64,000 nucleotides of DNA from Podarcis raffonei. Taxonomy: Eukaryota; Chordata; Lepidosauria; Squamata; Lacertidae. The DNA lies in assembly GCF_027172205.1 (NCBI RefSeq), contig NC_070614.1, forward strand, positions 32,116,501-32,180,500, written 5' to 3'. Of the stretch, positions 54,331-64,000 are shown one piece after another. Numbering within the stretch: the first letter of the stretch is position 1; every line of letters begins with the position of its first letter. The position numbers and the translations under genes were made by a program. The notes under the pieces were generated by a model. It saw nothing but the letters and a program-made list of their open reading frames with translations. It had not been told where the DNA came from and made no database searches.

Positions 54331-55409
54331 CTTGCAGGATGTGATCATGTTTGGAATACTACATACGGTTCTAGTCATCCAACCTAAAAACAGGATATTG
54401 TAGAGCTGGCAAAAGGGAGGGGGGAATAATGTAGTAAAGGGCAACTTAAATGATTGCAGGGTGGGAATATCCTCCCAAGAAGAGGAGGTTAAAGCTTGAA
54501 GGGTTTTTTTTCCTCCTTTTGCTGGAAACCAATGAAAATTCATTTTAAAAATAAAAATAAAAGGGGTGATGTGGAGGCATAATAGAGGTTTCTGAAATTC
54601 TACATGGTGAAATAAGAAAATGGATTGAAAGACTGTTTTCTCCCCCTCTGATAATATCAGAAGATGGGGTTCGGAGAGATGAATTGGGGTACATTCAGGT
54701 CACGCAAAAGTACTTCCTCACAATTACACAAAATGTAGCCACAAGTATAGACACATTTATAAAAGGTTTGGACGAATCTACAGAGGATTTGCCAGTTTTT
54801 GACTGTTAGGCATGATAGTTGAGTGGAATCTCTCATGTTCATAGGCAGTTGGTCTCTCAACGGTCAACTGCTGCGGGGCCACAGGACATTGGATATTTCT
54901 AGATGCATTTGGCTGGACCCTTTGGGAGACAGGATGCTAGACTAGAGCAACCTTAGCTGTGATCCACCAGCGCTCTTATCTTGTCAAGACCAACTCAACA
55001 GTCTGGATCCAAGCCAGGTTAGTTGCACTTCGGTCCTACTGAAATCAATGTGAAAAGTTATCAAGTACAACTCACTTAATTTGAATCCCACTTGGTAAAA
55101 ATGAGAGTGTTAAATATTAGGAGTAACAGACTTTTTAAAAAGGCCAGTTTATTGGTTTTTATAACTTTTTGTTTTATCTTATTGAACTGTCCCAAATAAT
55201 GATTAACCACACGGAAACTAGTTCCTCCTCCTGCTGTCATTTTCAAAGATCCCTCTTTCCCATTCACTCCCAACTCAATATTCCCCCTCCATTACCTGAC
55301 CTAAAAAAGAAACAAAGGGAGGGGGGGGAGAAATATTCTATTTGAAGACCAGTATTTAATTAATATTCATTTGGGAGGCTTGCAAGGATGTTGGTGTTTT
55401 CCTTTTGTG

Positions 55410-55492
55410 TCTGGCAGTGGAAGCCCAAGAAGTAAACTCCGAGTTCAATGGGACTTATGCTCCAGTCTAATGTGTGTGTTTAGGATTGCAAC
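55410..55492 (+). repeat. Dispersed short repeat copy
   Basis: GAAGTAAACTCCGAGTTCAA, TGGGACTTATGCTCC and TTTAGGATTGCAACCTGAG fit the family at 16200-16250 and 52684-52760. Confidence 0.5.
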
Positions 55493-55839
55493 CTGAGCAT
55501 AGCTAGTGTGCAACTGCACACGTTGAAGTTGCCTGTTATATGAAAGCAAAGTTTGCATCCCCCCCCCCCGCACTGATGTTCTGCAGCTATGTCTACTGCT
55601 ACATGATGGGTAGGCAGGCAACTTTTCCAATCCTGAGCCTTTGGGGAAAGGTTGCTCCTGTTGAATGTCTGGTGCTATTTTTTTCAATCTTGCATCTTTT
55701 CCTTAGGGCAGGGAACCTGTGACCTTCTTCCAAGGTAAGCGATGATAGAAGTTGCCACCCAACAACCTGCTCCCCTTTGCACGCTTTCGCTTCACATCAC
55801 TTGATGGCTTGTCGCTCACGTGAGAACAGCCTCTGGCAC

Positions 55840-56610
55840 GAATCTCGCATCCCTGCGGAGTCTTGACGCGGGAGGCTGTTTCCTAGATTTGTAAGAGTTT
55901 GGACCCCGACGATAATTTAGTCCAGCCCCCTGCAATGCAGGAATGCAATCTTGGCGCTATCAGCACCAAGCTCTATCCAGCTGAGCTATTCTCGCACCTT
56001 GCAAGGAAACGACTTCCGTTTTTTAAAAAAATTTTATTCTCCTCTCTCTCCCGCTGCGGAGCCAGCCGAGATCTGCGCAACGCCAAGGGTTAAGCCGAGC
56101 GTGCGCTCTCCGCCCTAGAGAGGCTCAGGAAACCCGGCCGGAGTAGAGGGGGGATGCATTAGCCGAGGGCACCTTCCTGCTCCTCCCCTTCCCAGGATCA
56201 AAAACTTGGGATTTGAATTTTAATAAGGGGGGGATTTGCCTCTGCAGGGCTGCAGATCTTCCGCAGCGGGGCTTTGTGCCGTGGGGCTGGGCGGAGGAGA
56301 AGTGCCGAGCGAGAGCGCTGGCTGGGGCGAGGAGCCTGGAGCCGTCCGAGCAGGGCGCAGGCAGATCCAGCTGCCGAGGAGGAAAGGGAGAAACATCTGG
56401 AGGAGCCTGCAAGGCAGGTGGGAAAGCAAAACGGGAGAGGGGGGAGGGAGCTTTTTGCAGGGTGTGCGCCTCTTCCCAAAAGGCCTTTGTAGGGTTGGCT
56501 CCGAGTGAGATCCGAGCGGCTGGAGAGCCGCAGTCCAAATTTGCAGCGATTTCTGTGCAAAGTCTAGTGGATGAAACGATGGCACAGAAACCGTTATTTT
56601 ATCCGAGGTA
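55840..56610 (+). promoter_or_regulatory. CpG island, probable promoter and first exon of right SCAN-ZNF gene
   Basis: CpG-dense block. A plus-strand donor TATCCGAG|GTAATG (exon end 56608) can splice to the acceptor TTGTCTTCCCTCAG at 59089, which leads into the exon holding the ATG at 59410. Frames of 130 codons or so in this block are ordinary GC-rich open frames. An old SINE remnant (CAGCCCCCTGCAATGCAGGA ... CCAGCTGAGCTATTC) lies at 55915-55992. Confidence 0.6.
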
Positions 56611-57756
56611 ATGACTTTGTGCCAAGCCTTCCCTCCAAGGCACTCAGGACAGGAGAGGCAGCCTTAGGAATTCCCATGAGGTAGGTTTAAGACGTAGTGG
56701 CTGGCCCTAACCTACCCTGTGTGTTTCCTGGCTAAGCAGAGATTTGAACCCAGATTCTCCTGGCCCCCCTACATCTCTGAGTCCCCTCCTACATCCGTTA
56801 TCCTCAGCTAAGTGAAAAAGTAGTGCTCAGTTTTCTTGGAAGAGGAGAGAAAGTGCTGAAGAGGCAAGCCTGTGAATTGCCCTAGGGCACATGGGGGTTC
56901 CATGGCTGGATTTGAACCCAGAGCTCAGAAGCAACGTTGTTCCCTAACTTTCTGTCTCCCATTTTTAAACTCACTATTCCTCTCATTTTGAAAGCTTGCA
57001 GCTTTAAAAGATCAAGCCAGGTTCCACTTTGAGAGAGACCTGTGGGGAGCCTTCACATCCTGCCTTAGGGTTCTTTCTTTTTTGTGTGGTGGGGACTGTG
57101 ACTACTCTCTTTAGATTTCTTGCCCCTCAACATCCTTTAGCCTCCTTATTCTACCCATAACAGGAGTGCCTAAAGAGTGGCTTTCTGTACCACCCTTCCA
57201 ATCCAGGCTTGTGTGTAAAGTGGGGATTCCCCATCTACATTTGTATGGGGGCAAAGGAGTCCTAGCATTTAGTTCATATTAATTAAGAGAATGCCGTGGC
57301 GTGACCTTAGTGTATGTGGCAACAGAGTGTCTGGGCAGAGGGGTGGAGGCATTGAGGCTGAGATTCTGGGTTTATACCCACGCTGAGAAAAACTAGAGGA
57401 TTGGGAGGTGAGGTGGGGTGGGTTAGGGAATACTTGGAGCCAGGACTTCAGAGTTCCTTGTGAGAAGGGTGTGGTAGAATCAGGGGTGAAAGGACTGGAA
57501 TGCTACCATCCCTCCAGTGTGGGTTGATGAAGGTTTTGTAATCCAAGTTAATGATTGTGAGCATGGGATCAGGATGTGGTGTGGATTAATCAATGTGGAT
57601 TTTGTACATGCAGCATAATTAAGGAAGCTGTAGCTTTCCTAAAGGACTTCTGTTTGTGTGTATCTATTCACCAATTTTCTACCCCTCCACTTGCTTTTAG
57701 TTCTTGAATACAGTTTCACCTCCACCTTCTTGTCAAGATGGAGAAGAGAAGCAGAT

Positions 57757-57787
<31 letters not shown>

Positions 57788-59089
57788 AAAAAAAGAGAGA
57801 CCCTGGAGAAAAATGCAGACTTTAGCAGGAGCTCTAGCTAGCCTTTCCATTCTGTTAGCATCTGAGGATTTAAGGGGTGGGGTGGGGGATTAAGAGACCC
57901 CCAGCGAATCAAGGCCTGTGGGGGAAGGGCAAGCAAGCGCTGTGGATGCTGATTCTCTGCAGAATGTGTTTAACTCCTGAGCCGATTAAGAGCTTGGCTT
58001 ATCCCTCTCTGGACCCCGCACAACAACATCTCTGTTTTCTTTCCGAAGAGGCTCTCTTCTCCCTGCAGCAGCCAGCCATGTTCTGAGGCCGCAGTTTCAA
58101 ATAAAGCATTGGTGGAAAAATACCCCTGACATATCCTGGGCTCTCCCCGCTCTGTATTTCCCATGCCCACCTTTGCTTGTAGTGCAAGATGCTGTACCAT
58201 AATTATTTTTCTGGAGGCTCCCACAAATGCAACCTTATATTTGCAATTAGGATTCTATTTTTTCAGAAGTTGGCCAATCTTTGCAGCACTTTCCAGATAC
58301 TTTAGATATTGATTCCAAGGCCCAAATATGGCTAACAGATTTTTAAAAGAAAATAAATGAAAGAAAGCTTTCATTATAGGAATTTCAACAACAACAAAAA
58401 GACTTGCTCTTAAAATCCCTCTCCCCACCCCCACCCCGGCAAAAATAGATCTGTATTGTGTTACTGAAGGGGAACACTTCATGTAAATTTGGTTTCTGAG
58501 GGACTGTGGGCAGGAGAGGTGTGAAGAATGGCTGGAAGTCGTGCAAACTCAGCAGTTTTCAAATGCTGCAAGGCATCTTCGGGATTCTTGAGAGACTGCG
58601 GTTTCTGTCTGAGATCAGTGATGGCGGACAAGCTTTCTTGAAAGGTGGCTTTTCCTTGTGGAAAGCACAGAGCAGGGGAATAAGGGTTCTGCACGTGGTT
58701 GTGAATTCACACTGAGCAACAATAAGCCCAATAGCCTTCGCCATAGCTGTGGGCAAGCAGACTAGTTCAATCAATAACATTCTCCAGAATCCTTGGCAGA
58801 CAAATCCATGGGGAATCTGTTGCCTCAAGATAAAACATTTGAAAAACACTGCCATTTATGCTCTACCCTTGCTTGCCCATCTAAACTCTGTTTCCGGTAT
58901 TTTAGCTGAAATTGCCAGCAACCATTGTTGTGTTTTCATGACATTCTTTATGTTTCTTAATGTAATTGGAGCCAATTTAGTTTTGATAAGCTTGGCTGAT
59001 TATAATTCAGTTGCTTACCAATGGGCTGGTATGTTTGTTTTTCCATGACCAAAATCTAGCTTTGGCTAATTTCCTTTGTCTTCCCTCAG
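56611..59089 (+). other. 5' intron of right SCAN-ZNF gene
   Basis: No coding exon was recognised. A (GA)n microsatellite occupies 57756-57782 and the rest looks unique. Confidence 0.4.
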
Positions 59090-59409
59090 GAACAACACGA
59101 AGCTGCTTGGATGGGAAACCTGTTGGCTGCAGGTTCAGCTGGTTTCTTTCAGTTAGCCATGACTGCTGGGCTGCATGAGAAAGCGTGTCTATCCAGCCCC
59201 CACAGTGGCAGATGTTAAGTGGCCGGAGGTGTTATGTATGCCCAGGTGCTGATCTATCCTTTCACCTTGTCTGAGGTAAAAAACTTGGGATTTTGAAGGG
59301 GATACCAGGCTTGAGCACTTGAATTGAGAGAGAACCAACCCTAGGAAGACAAGGGGGCAGGTGTGGAGATACTTATGAGGAGCTAAACTGTGCGCAACAC
59401 CTTGTGGAA

Positions 59410-62400
59410 ATGGAGGAACAAACCCGAGCAGGTGCCGAGCCAGGAGAAGGATCTGGGAGATCAGGAAGAGGCGCTTTTCCAGTCCAGTCTGGTACTCCCC
59501 GGGATTTGTCCCGATGGGCAACGCCGCGCCAGGAAGGGATACCTCAGCGCTTGGAAGCCCAGTGGCAAGAGTACTTGAAAACAGTCCAGTATCCCTCTTC
59601 AGGGTGGGGAACGCCACAGCTGCCGGACTTGGCTTCGTGGGATGACTTGGCCACCTTTGACCGCGTGGTGGGTGCCTGCCAGTGGTCTAGAGAAGGGATG
59701 AGCCGCCTCATGCCCACTCTCAGCGCCGAGGCCCAGCAGGCCTTGAGCAGCCTGAATGCCAGAGACAGAGGGGACCACGGGAAGATGAAAGCAGCTGCCT
59801 TGCGAGGCAGCTCCAGTGTTGCCGAGACGCAGCGCCAGCGCTTCCGCCAGTTCTGCTACCAGGAGGCGGAGGGGCCTCGCGAGGCCTGCAGTCGCTTACG
59901 GGAACTCTGCCATTGCTGGCTGGAACCGGAGAGCCGCACAAAGGAGCAGATCCTGGAGCTGCTGATCCTGGAGCAGTTTCTGACCGTCCTGCCAAAGGAA
60001 ATTCAGAACCGGGTCCGAGAACGCGGACCCGAGACTTGTGCCCAGGCGGTGGCCTTGGCCGAAGGATTTCTTCTGAGGCAGCAGGAGAGTTTGCAGAGTG
60101 AACCACAGGTGGGTTGAGTTGAATTGCAAGCCGGTCAAGTCAGGTGTGCTGCTGCTCTGCAGAGCTTTCACCTTCTGGTTTTTGCCTTAACATTGCTTCA
60201 TTTTGTTAACCATTATGTTTTTGTTGGTGGGGGCAGGTAGGGCCTTCAGTGTCAACTTTCTTTGTTATTTCAGGACTCTGGTTCATTCCAGGAGACAGCC
60301 ACGAATCTCTCTGAAGGCCAGAGGGCTGTGTCTGATGCCAGACAGAGGCATCTTGCTAAGGAGGCCCGACAGCAGGATAATGGGAAGACCAGCTTATTAG
60401 GTATGTCTTGCACTTGTGCTGTTGTGAACACAGCACAGCTCTTCAGCACAGCTTAAGGCTACAGCTTAACTTCTATGCCCAATTTGAGTCCCATAGTTCA
60501 AGGAGGAATTTAGATGAGTTGGAAAGTATTCAAAGGAGTGGTTTGAAATTCTAGAATTTAGTGGCAAACGCTACATTCTTGAAGGATCAACTGTTTTAGC
60601 AAAAAAGATTAAAGACTCCAGAGCTGTTGTAAGCAGTCAGTCCTCCCTGGTCATTGGCTGGGACTGATGGGAGTTGGAGTCGGTTGACATTTGAAGGGCC
60701 GCATATTCCCACTCCTGTTCTGTGGCGATGCTGTAATTAACATGTGCAGTTTGAGCCTCACTCATCTGCTTAGTGGAAAGTAAGCACCAAGGCGGTTACA
60801 GCTGATGTTAGGAGTTCATGGGGTTGTCTCAGCTAACATTTCTCTAGAATATGCAGTGGATGGACTTGGCTTACTCTAAGGTTTTTTGGGGTACGACTTC
60901 TGCTTCAGCTTGTAGCCTGGCTTACTTACACAAATCATGTGAACCCATTTGTTCTGCAGGTTGATTTTTCCCCTCAGGTTTTATTTAGGTTTCTGTTGCA
61001 GGGAAGGGGAGAGAGATTTTATGGAGAGCTATGCTGTTTGGATGCCTGTTTAGGTCTCTTCCAGTTCTATCATTCTGTTTACTCTGCGAGAGTGCTATAA
61101 GCTGGGCTGTTGGTATGGCACACTAAAAAAATTAAAATCTGTACCTTGCTAATTGAAAGCTTGTACCATGAATAGTTTATTGGTGTTGTATGTATAAATT
61201 ATGTAAATTGTCACAACATATTACAATAATTTATTCTGGTTTAGGGATTGGGCAATGAACTGTGCAGGGAAGTGAAAGCCTTGCTCTGCAAACAGTGGAC
61301 ATCCTATTCATCCACCTCTCTGGCTGCTTAAAACATACATTGGCTGGAAATATGTGCTTTGTCCATCTACCTACAAGCATATTTTTACAGTCATAAGGAC
61401 TAGAAACTTGCTTTAGAACAAAAGAAAGCTGAGTGTTGGGAAATTTGAATTCTGTGCATGCCTACAGCCACACTTTTCTGCATTTCTTCTGTACTCAGAC
61501 AGAACTGCAGCATACACACAGCCTTGGCCAGAAGCAGAATGAGTTGTGCTGATGACATACCATATTTTTCGCACTATAGGACGCACTTTTCCCCCTCCAA
61601 AAATGAAGGGGAAATGTGTGTGCGTCCTATGGTGCGAATGCAGGCTTTCGATGAAGCCTGGAGAGCGAGAGGGGTCGGTGCGCACCGACCCCTCTCGCTC
61701 TCCAGGCTTCAGGAGAGCCCCGCCGCCAGCCCCACAAGCTCGGGGGACAGCGGGGAGGCGGAACGCCGCCATCCCACTGTCCCCCGACTTGGTTAGAAGG
61801 CTGGCGGGGGGGAGAAGCCTGCTCCTCACCGTCGCCAGCCCCGCAAACTCGGGAGACAGCGGGAGAGGCGCAGCGCGCCCTTCCCGCTGTCCCCCGACTT
61901 GGTTAGAAGGCTGGCGGGGGGGAGAAGCCTGCTCCTCACCGTCGCCAGCCCCGCAAACTCGGGAGACAGCGGGAGAGGCGCAGCGCGCCCTTCCCGCTGT
62001 CCCCCGACTTGGCTAGAAGGTTGGCGACGGGGAGAAGCCTGCTCCTCCCCGTAGCCAGCCCCGCAAACTCGGGAGACAGCGGGAGAGGCGCAGCACGCCC
62101 TTCCCGCTGTCCCCCGACTTGGCTAGAAGGCTGGCGACGGGGAGAAGCCTGCTCCTCCCCGTCGCCAGCCCCGCAAACTCGGGGGACAGCGGGAGAGGCG
62201 CAGCGCGCCATCCCGCTGTCTCCCGACATGGTTTGGAGGCTGGCGGAGGGCTTCCTCCTCCCCCAGCCCTGCAAGCTCCCAGAGTGATGCCAAAGCTGCG
62301 CGCAGCTTCGGCATGGCTCTGGGTCCCGTTCTGGGGGAGGGGGAAGCTCGGGCTTCCCCCGCCCCAGCCCCGCGCCTGGCGGGGGGGGGGAAATAAGTTT

Positions 62401-63561
62401 TTTCCCCTTTATTTCCCTCCCCAAATCTAGGTGCGTCCTATTCACCGGTGCGTCCTATAGTGCGAAAAATACAGTAGTTAATGCACATGGTTTTTTATCT
62501 ATAAATGTTAGTCACATTAGTGCATTGAGCAACCCACAGATAACTTCAGGATTTCTCTCCCCTCCCTTCCCAATCTTACAGGTGCCAAGAATGCAAACAG
62601 AGCTAGTGGTCCATTTCATCAAGGGGCCAAGGAAGAGGGAACACGTTCTACTTCTGGGCTGGTTCCTAGGAAGGAGAAATCCCACATCTGTATCGACTGT
62701 GGCAAATGCTTTGCACGTCCATCTGACCTGGCTAAGCACGAGAACATTCACACCGGTGCAAAGCCCTTTCGCTGCATGGAGTGCGGAACAAGATTCAGCC
62801 AGCTGTCTCACCTGACCCGACACCAGAGGATTCACACGGGGGAAAAGCCACACATCTGCACCGAGTGTGGGGCATCCTTTGCCCAGCGGGCCTCTCTGGT
62901 TAGCCACCAAAGAGTCCACTCCGGGGAGCAGCCCTACCGCTGCTCTCACTGCCAGCAGTGCTTCAGCCACCAGTCGGCACTCAAGGTCCACGAACGCATC
63001 CACACGGGGCAGAAGCCCTACATCTGCCTGGAATGCGGGAAGAGGTTTGTTTCTTCCTCCACGCTGAAGATACACAAGAGGATCCACACGGGAGAGAAGC
63101 CGTTTTCCTGCGCGGAATGCGGAAAGCGGTTCATCCAGCGCTCCAACCTCATCTCTCACCAGCGAACGCATTCCGGAGAGAAGCCCTTTTGCTGCGGCGT
63201 GTGCGGGAGAAGGTTCAGCTACCCGTCGGACCTCACCAGGCACCAGAAAATCCACACGGGAGAGAAGCCCTTCCCCTGTGACGAGTGCGAGAGGCGGTTC
63301 ACCAGGTTCTCGGATCTTCTGATACACCGCAGGATCCACACCGGGGAGCGGCCATACCGCTGCCTCGAGTGCGGGAGAAGGTTCCGGCAGAAGAGCGCTC
63401 TGGTGACGCATCAGAGGATCCACACAAAGGAGAAAGCGGCCGAGAAAAGCAAGCCTCTGGTATCCACAGAGTCGCAGGCAAAGAGCAAACTGAAAGCAAG
63501 CGAGACTGAAGAGAAGGTAGACGTTCCAGATAAAGAAAAGAAAGGTGTGTCAAGAGCTTAG
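59410..63561 (+). CDS. SCAN domain C2H2 zinc-finger protein, 9 fingers (right gene)
   Basis: Exons 59410-60108, 60274-60400 (127 nt) and 62582-63561 join in frame to 601 aa. Junctions: GAACCACAG|GTGGG, TTATTTCAG|GACTC, TTATTAG|GTATG, AATCTTACAG|GTGCC. I chose the ATG at 59410 because the paralogue also begins MEE. Residues about 77-135 form the extended-SCAN region; the SCAN proper is 138-227 ([11 protein letters not shown] ... [11 protein letters not shown]). Nine fingers span about 310-560, followed by a Lys/Glu-rich tail ([10 protein letters not shown] ... KEKKGVSRA), probably a nuclear localisation region. Contact residues (-1,2,3,6): RSDK, QSHR, QASS, HSAV, SSTI, QSNS, YSDR, RSDI, QSAT. 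There is no KRAB box. Its expected role is as a sequence-specific nuclear regulator that dimerises through SCAN. Intron 2 contains a 915-bp DNA transposon. Orthology to a named gene cannot be assigned. Confidence 0.93.
60640..60715. mobile_element. Degraded palindromic MITE in intron 2
   Basis: CTGGTCATTGGCTGGGACTG and ATGGGAGTTGGAGTCG are remnants of the palindromic family. It is a partial, old copy. Confidence 0.4.
61652..61711. repeat. 60-bp perfect palindrome
   Basis: Arms 61652-61681 and 61682-61711 are exact reverse complements with no spacer (centre CGGTGC|GCACCG). Such a cruciform-prone sequence is unusual in stable DNA. Confidence 0.9.
61781..62220. repeat. 110-bp tandem repeat, four units
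   Basis: CCCCCGACTTGG recurs at exactly 110-bp spacing (61781, 61891, 62001, 62111). Units differ by a few bases, for example TTAGAAGG against CTAGAAGG and GGGGGGGAG against GACGGGGAG. Confidence 0.9.
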
Positions 63562-64000
63562 AAGCAGCCAGGCTCAGCGTGTTCTCCCAGCTCCTGACTC
63601 CTTTCAACCTTACGAAGGAAGGCAAATGCTAGAGGTTGTGCTGAGGTTTCTTCTGGGTTTGCTGATAGGTCTCATTCCTCTTCCATGCCTGGCCCCTCTC
63701 AAGGACATAGCTTGACTTTGTTTGGGGACAGCCTAGCTCAGGACATAATAGAAGGTGCGAATAACCTGCTTTTTCCTTGCCCCCTGTGATTTGGCTACTG
63801 TGACAGACTCTTCAGGGCATTTGGGAAAGATTGCTTCACTCTGCAGTGACTGGAAACGTAATTCAAAGCCCAGTTCCTTGCTTTCTTCCGATTTTCAGCC
63901 TGTCAGATAGACTCTTGTCCAAAAGAAGTCGCTGGCTCTGCCTGCAAGGCTTGTTCAGAGGACATTGCTGACCATGCAGCAAAGGCGAATGGGAATTTGC
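63562..64000 (+). other. 3' UTR of right SCAN-ZNF gene
   Basis: Sequence following the stop codon. No AATAAA is seen before the window ends, so the transcript probably continues beyond it. Confidence 0.5.

Larger units (their letters stand above)
61560..62474. mobile_element. TA-flanked DNA transposon with internal tandem repeats
   Basis: Terminal inverted repeats TATTTTTCGCACTATAGGAC are near-perfect, and TA flanks both sides (61558-61559, 62475-62476). A GC-rich interior holds a 60-bp perfect palindrome (61652-61711) and four tandem units of 110 bp (starts 61781, 61891, 62001, 62111; the next begins at 62220). No transposase is present, and the several open frames across the repeats are artefacts of the 110-bp period. 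The ends suggest a Tc1/mariner-like family. It lies in intron 2 of the right SCAN-ZNF gene. Confidence 0.85.

Noticed and set aside
56213-56611. 132-codon plus-strand frame in the CpG island
   Set aside because: GC-rich sequence with three overlapping open frames. It ends at a likely splice donor of a non-coding exon.
61781-62220. CRISPR-like array
   Set aside because: The units are contiguous 110-bp tandem repeats without spacers, in a vertebrate genome.
61413-62445. Overlapping frames of 100-170 codons on both strands
   Set aside because: They follow the 110-bp tandem repeat and palindrome inside a DNA transposon and encode only repeated low-complexity peptides.

Overview
This is a vertebrate nuclear window, almost certainly from a squamate reptile and probably a lizard. 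Two observations support this. The genes have introns with GT-AG junctions and CpG-island promoters. The repeats are those typical of squamates: a BovB (RTE) LINE with an intact reverse transcriptase, a Sauria-type tRNA SINE sharing the BovB 3' end, Squam1-like SINEs, an L1 tail, and many short hAT- and Tc1/mariner-like DNA elements. No prokaryotic features, tRNA genes, rRNA genes or CRISPR arrays were seen.

Five protein-coding genes can be read. From left to right they are NAT14 (minus, 2 coding exons, 207 aa), ZNF628 (minus, one coding exon, 1201 aa, 18 C2H2 fingers plus a Gln-rich repeat region), an SBK2-like serine/threonine kinase (minus, 3 coding exons, 319 aa), a SCAN zinc-finger gene (minus, 3 coding exons, 626 aa, 12 fingers), and a second SCAN zinc-finger gene (plus, 3 coding exons, 601 aa, 9 fingers). 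In every multi-exon model the exon lengths sum to a multiple of three and every junction is GT-AG. NAT14, ZNF628 and SBK2 are close neighbours on human 19q13.42 (established knowledge), so the left half is a conserved synteny block. SSC5D, which lies between NAT14 and SBK2 in human, was not found.

Layout: 0-6 kb NAT14 and its CpG island; 6-9 kb DNA transposons and a nested SINE; 9-16 kb ZNF628 and its CpG island; 16-28 kb gene-poor DNA holding BovB, an L1 tail and MITEs; 28.6-34.3 kb the SBK2-like gene with repeat-filled introns and a TATA promoter; 34.5-47 kb gene-poor DNA with polypyrimidine blocks, a probable solo-LTR fossil and an RTE-like LINE; 47-63.6 kb the two SCAN zinc-finger genes, transcribed away from each other, with a CpG island and a Sauria SINE between them.

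No operon-like or defence-like novel system is visible. The most notable points are: (a) the inverted SCAN-ZNF pair, whose SCAN cores are almost identical while the linkers and the DNA-contact residues of colinear fingers have diverged; (b) an expanded Gln-rich repeat region in ZNF628; (c) a TA-flanked transposon carrying a 60-bp perfect palindrome and four 110-bp tandem units inside a ZNF intron; (d) an 83-bp perfect inverted repeat in an SBK2 intron; and (e) a LINE and the SINE it probably mobilises, both with signs of recent activity.
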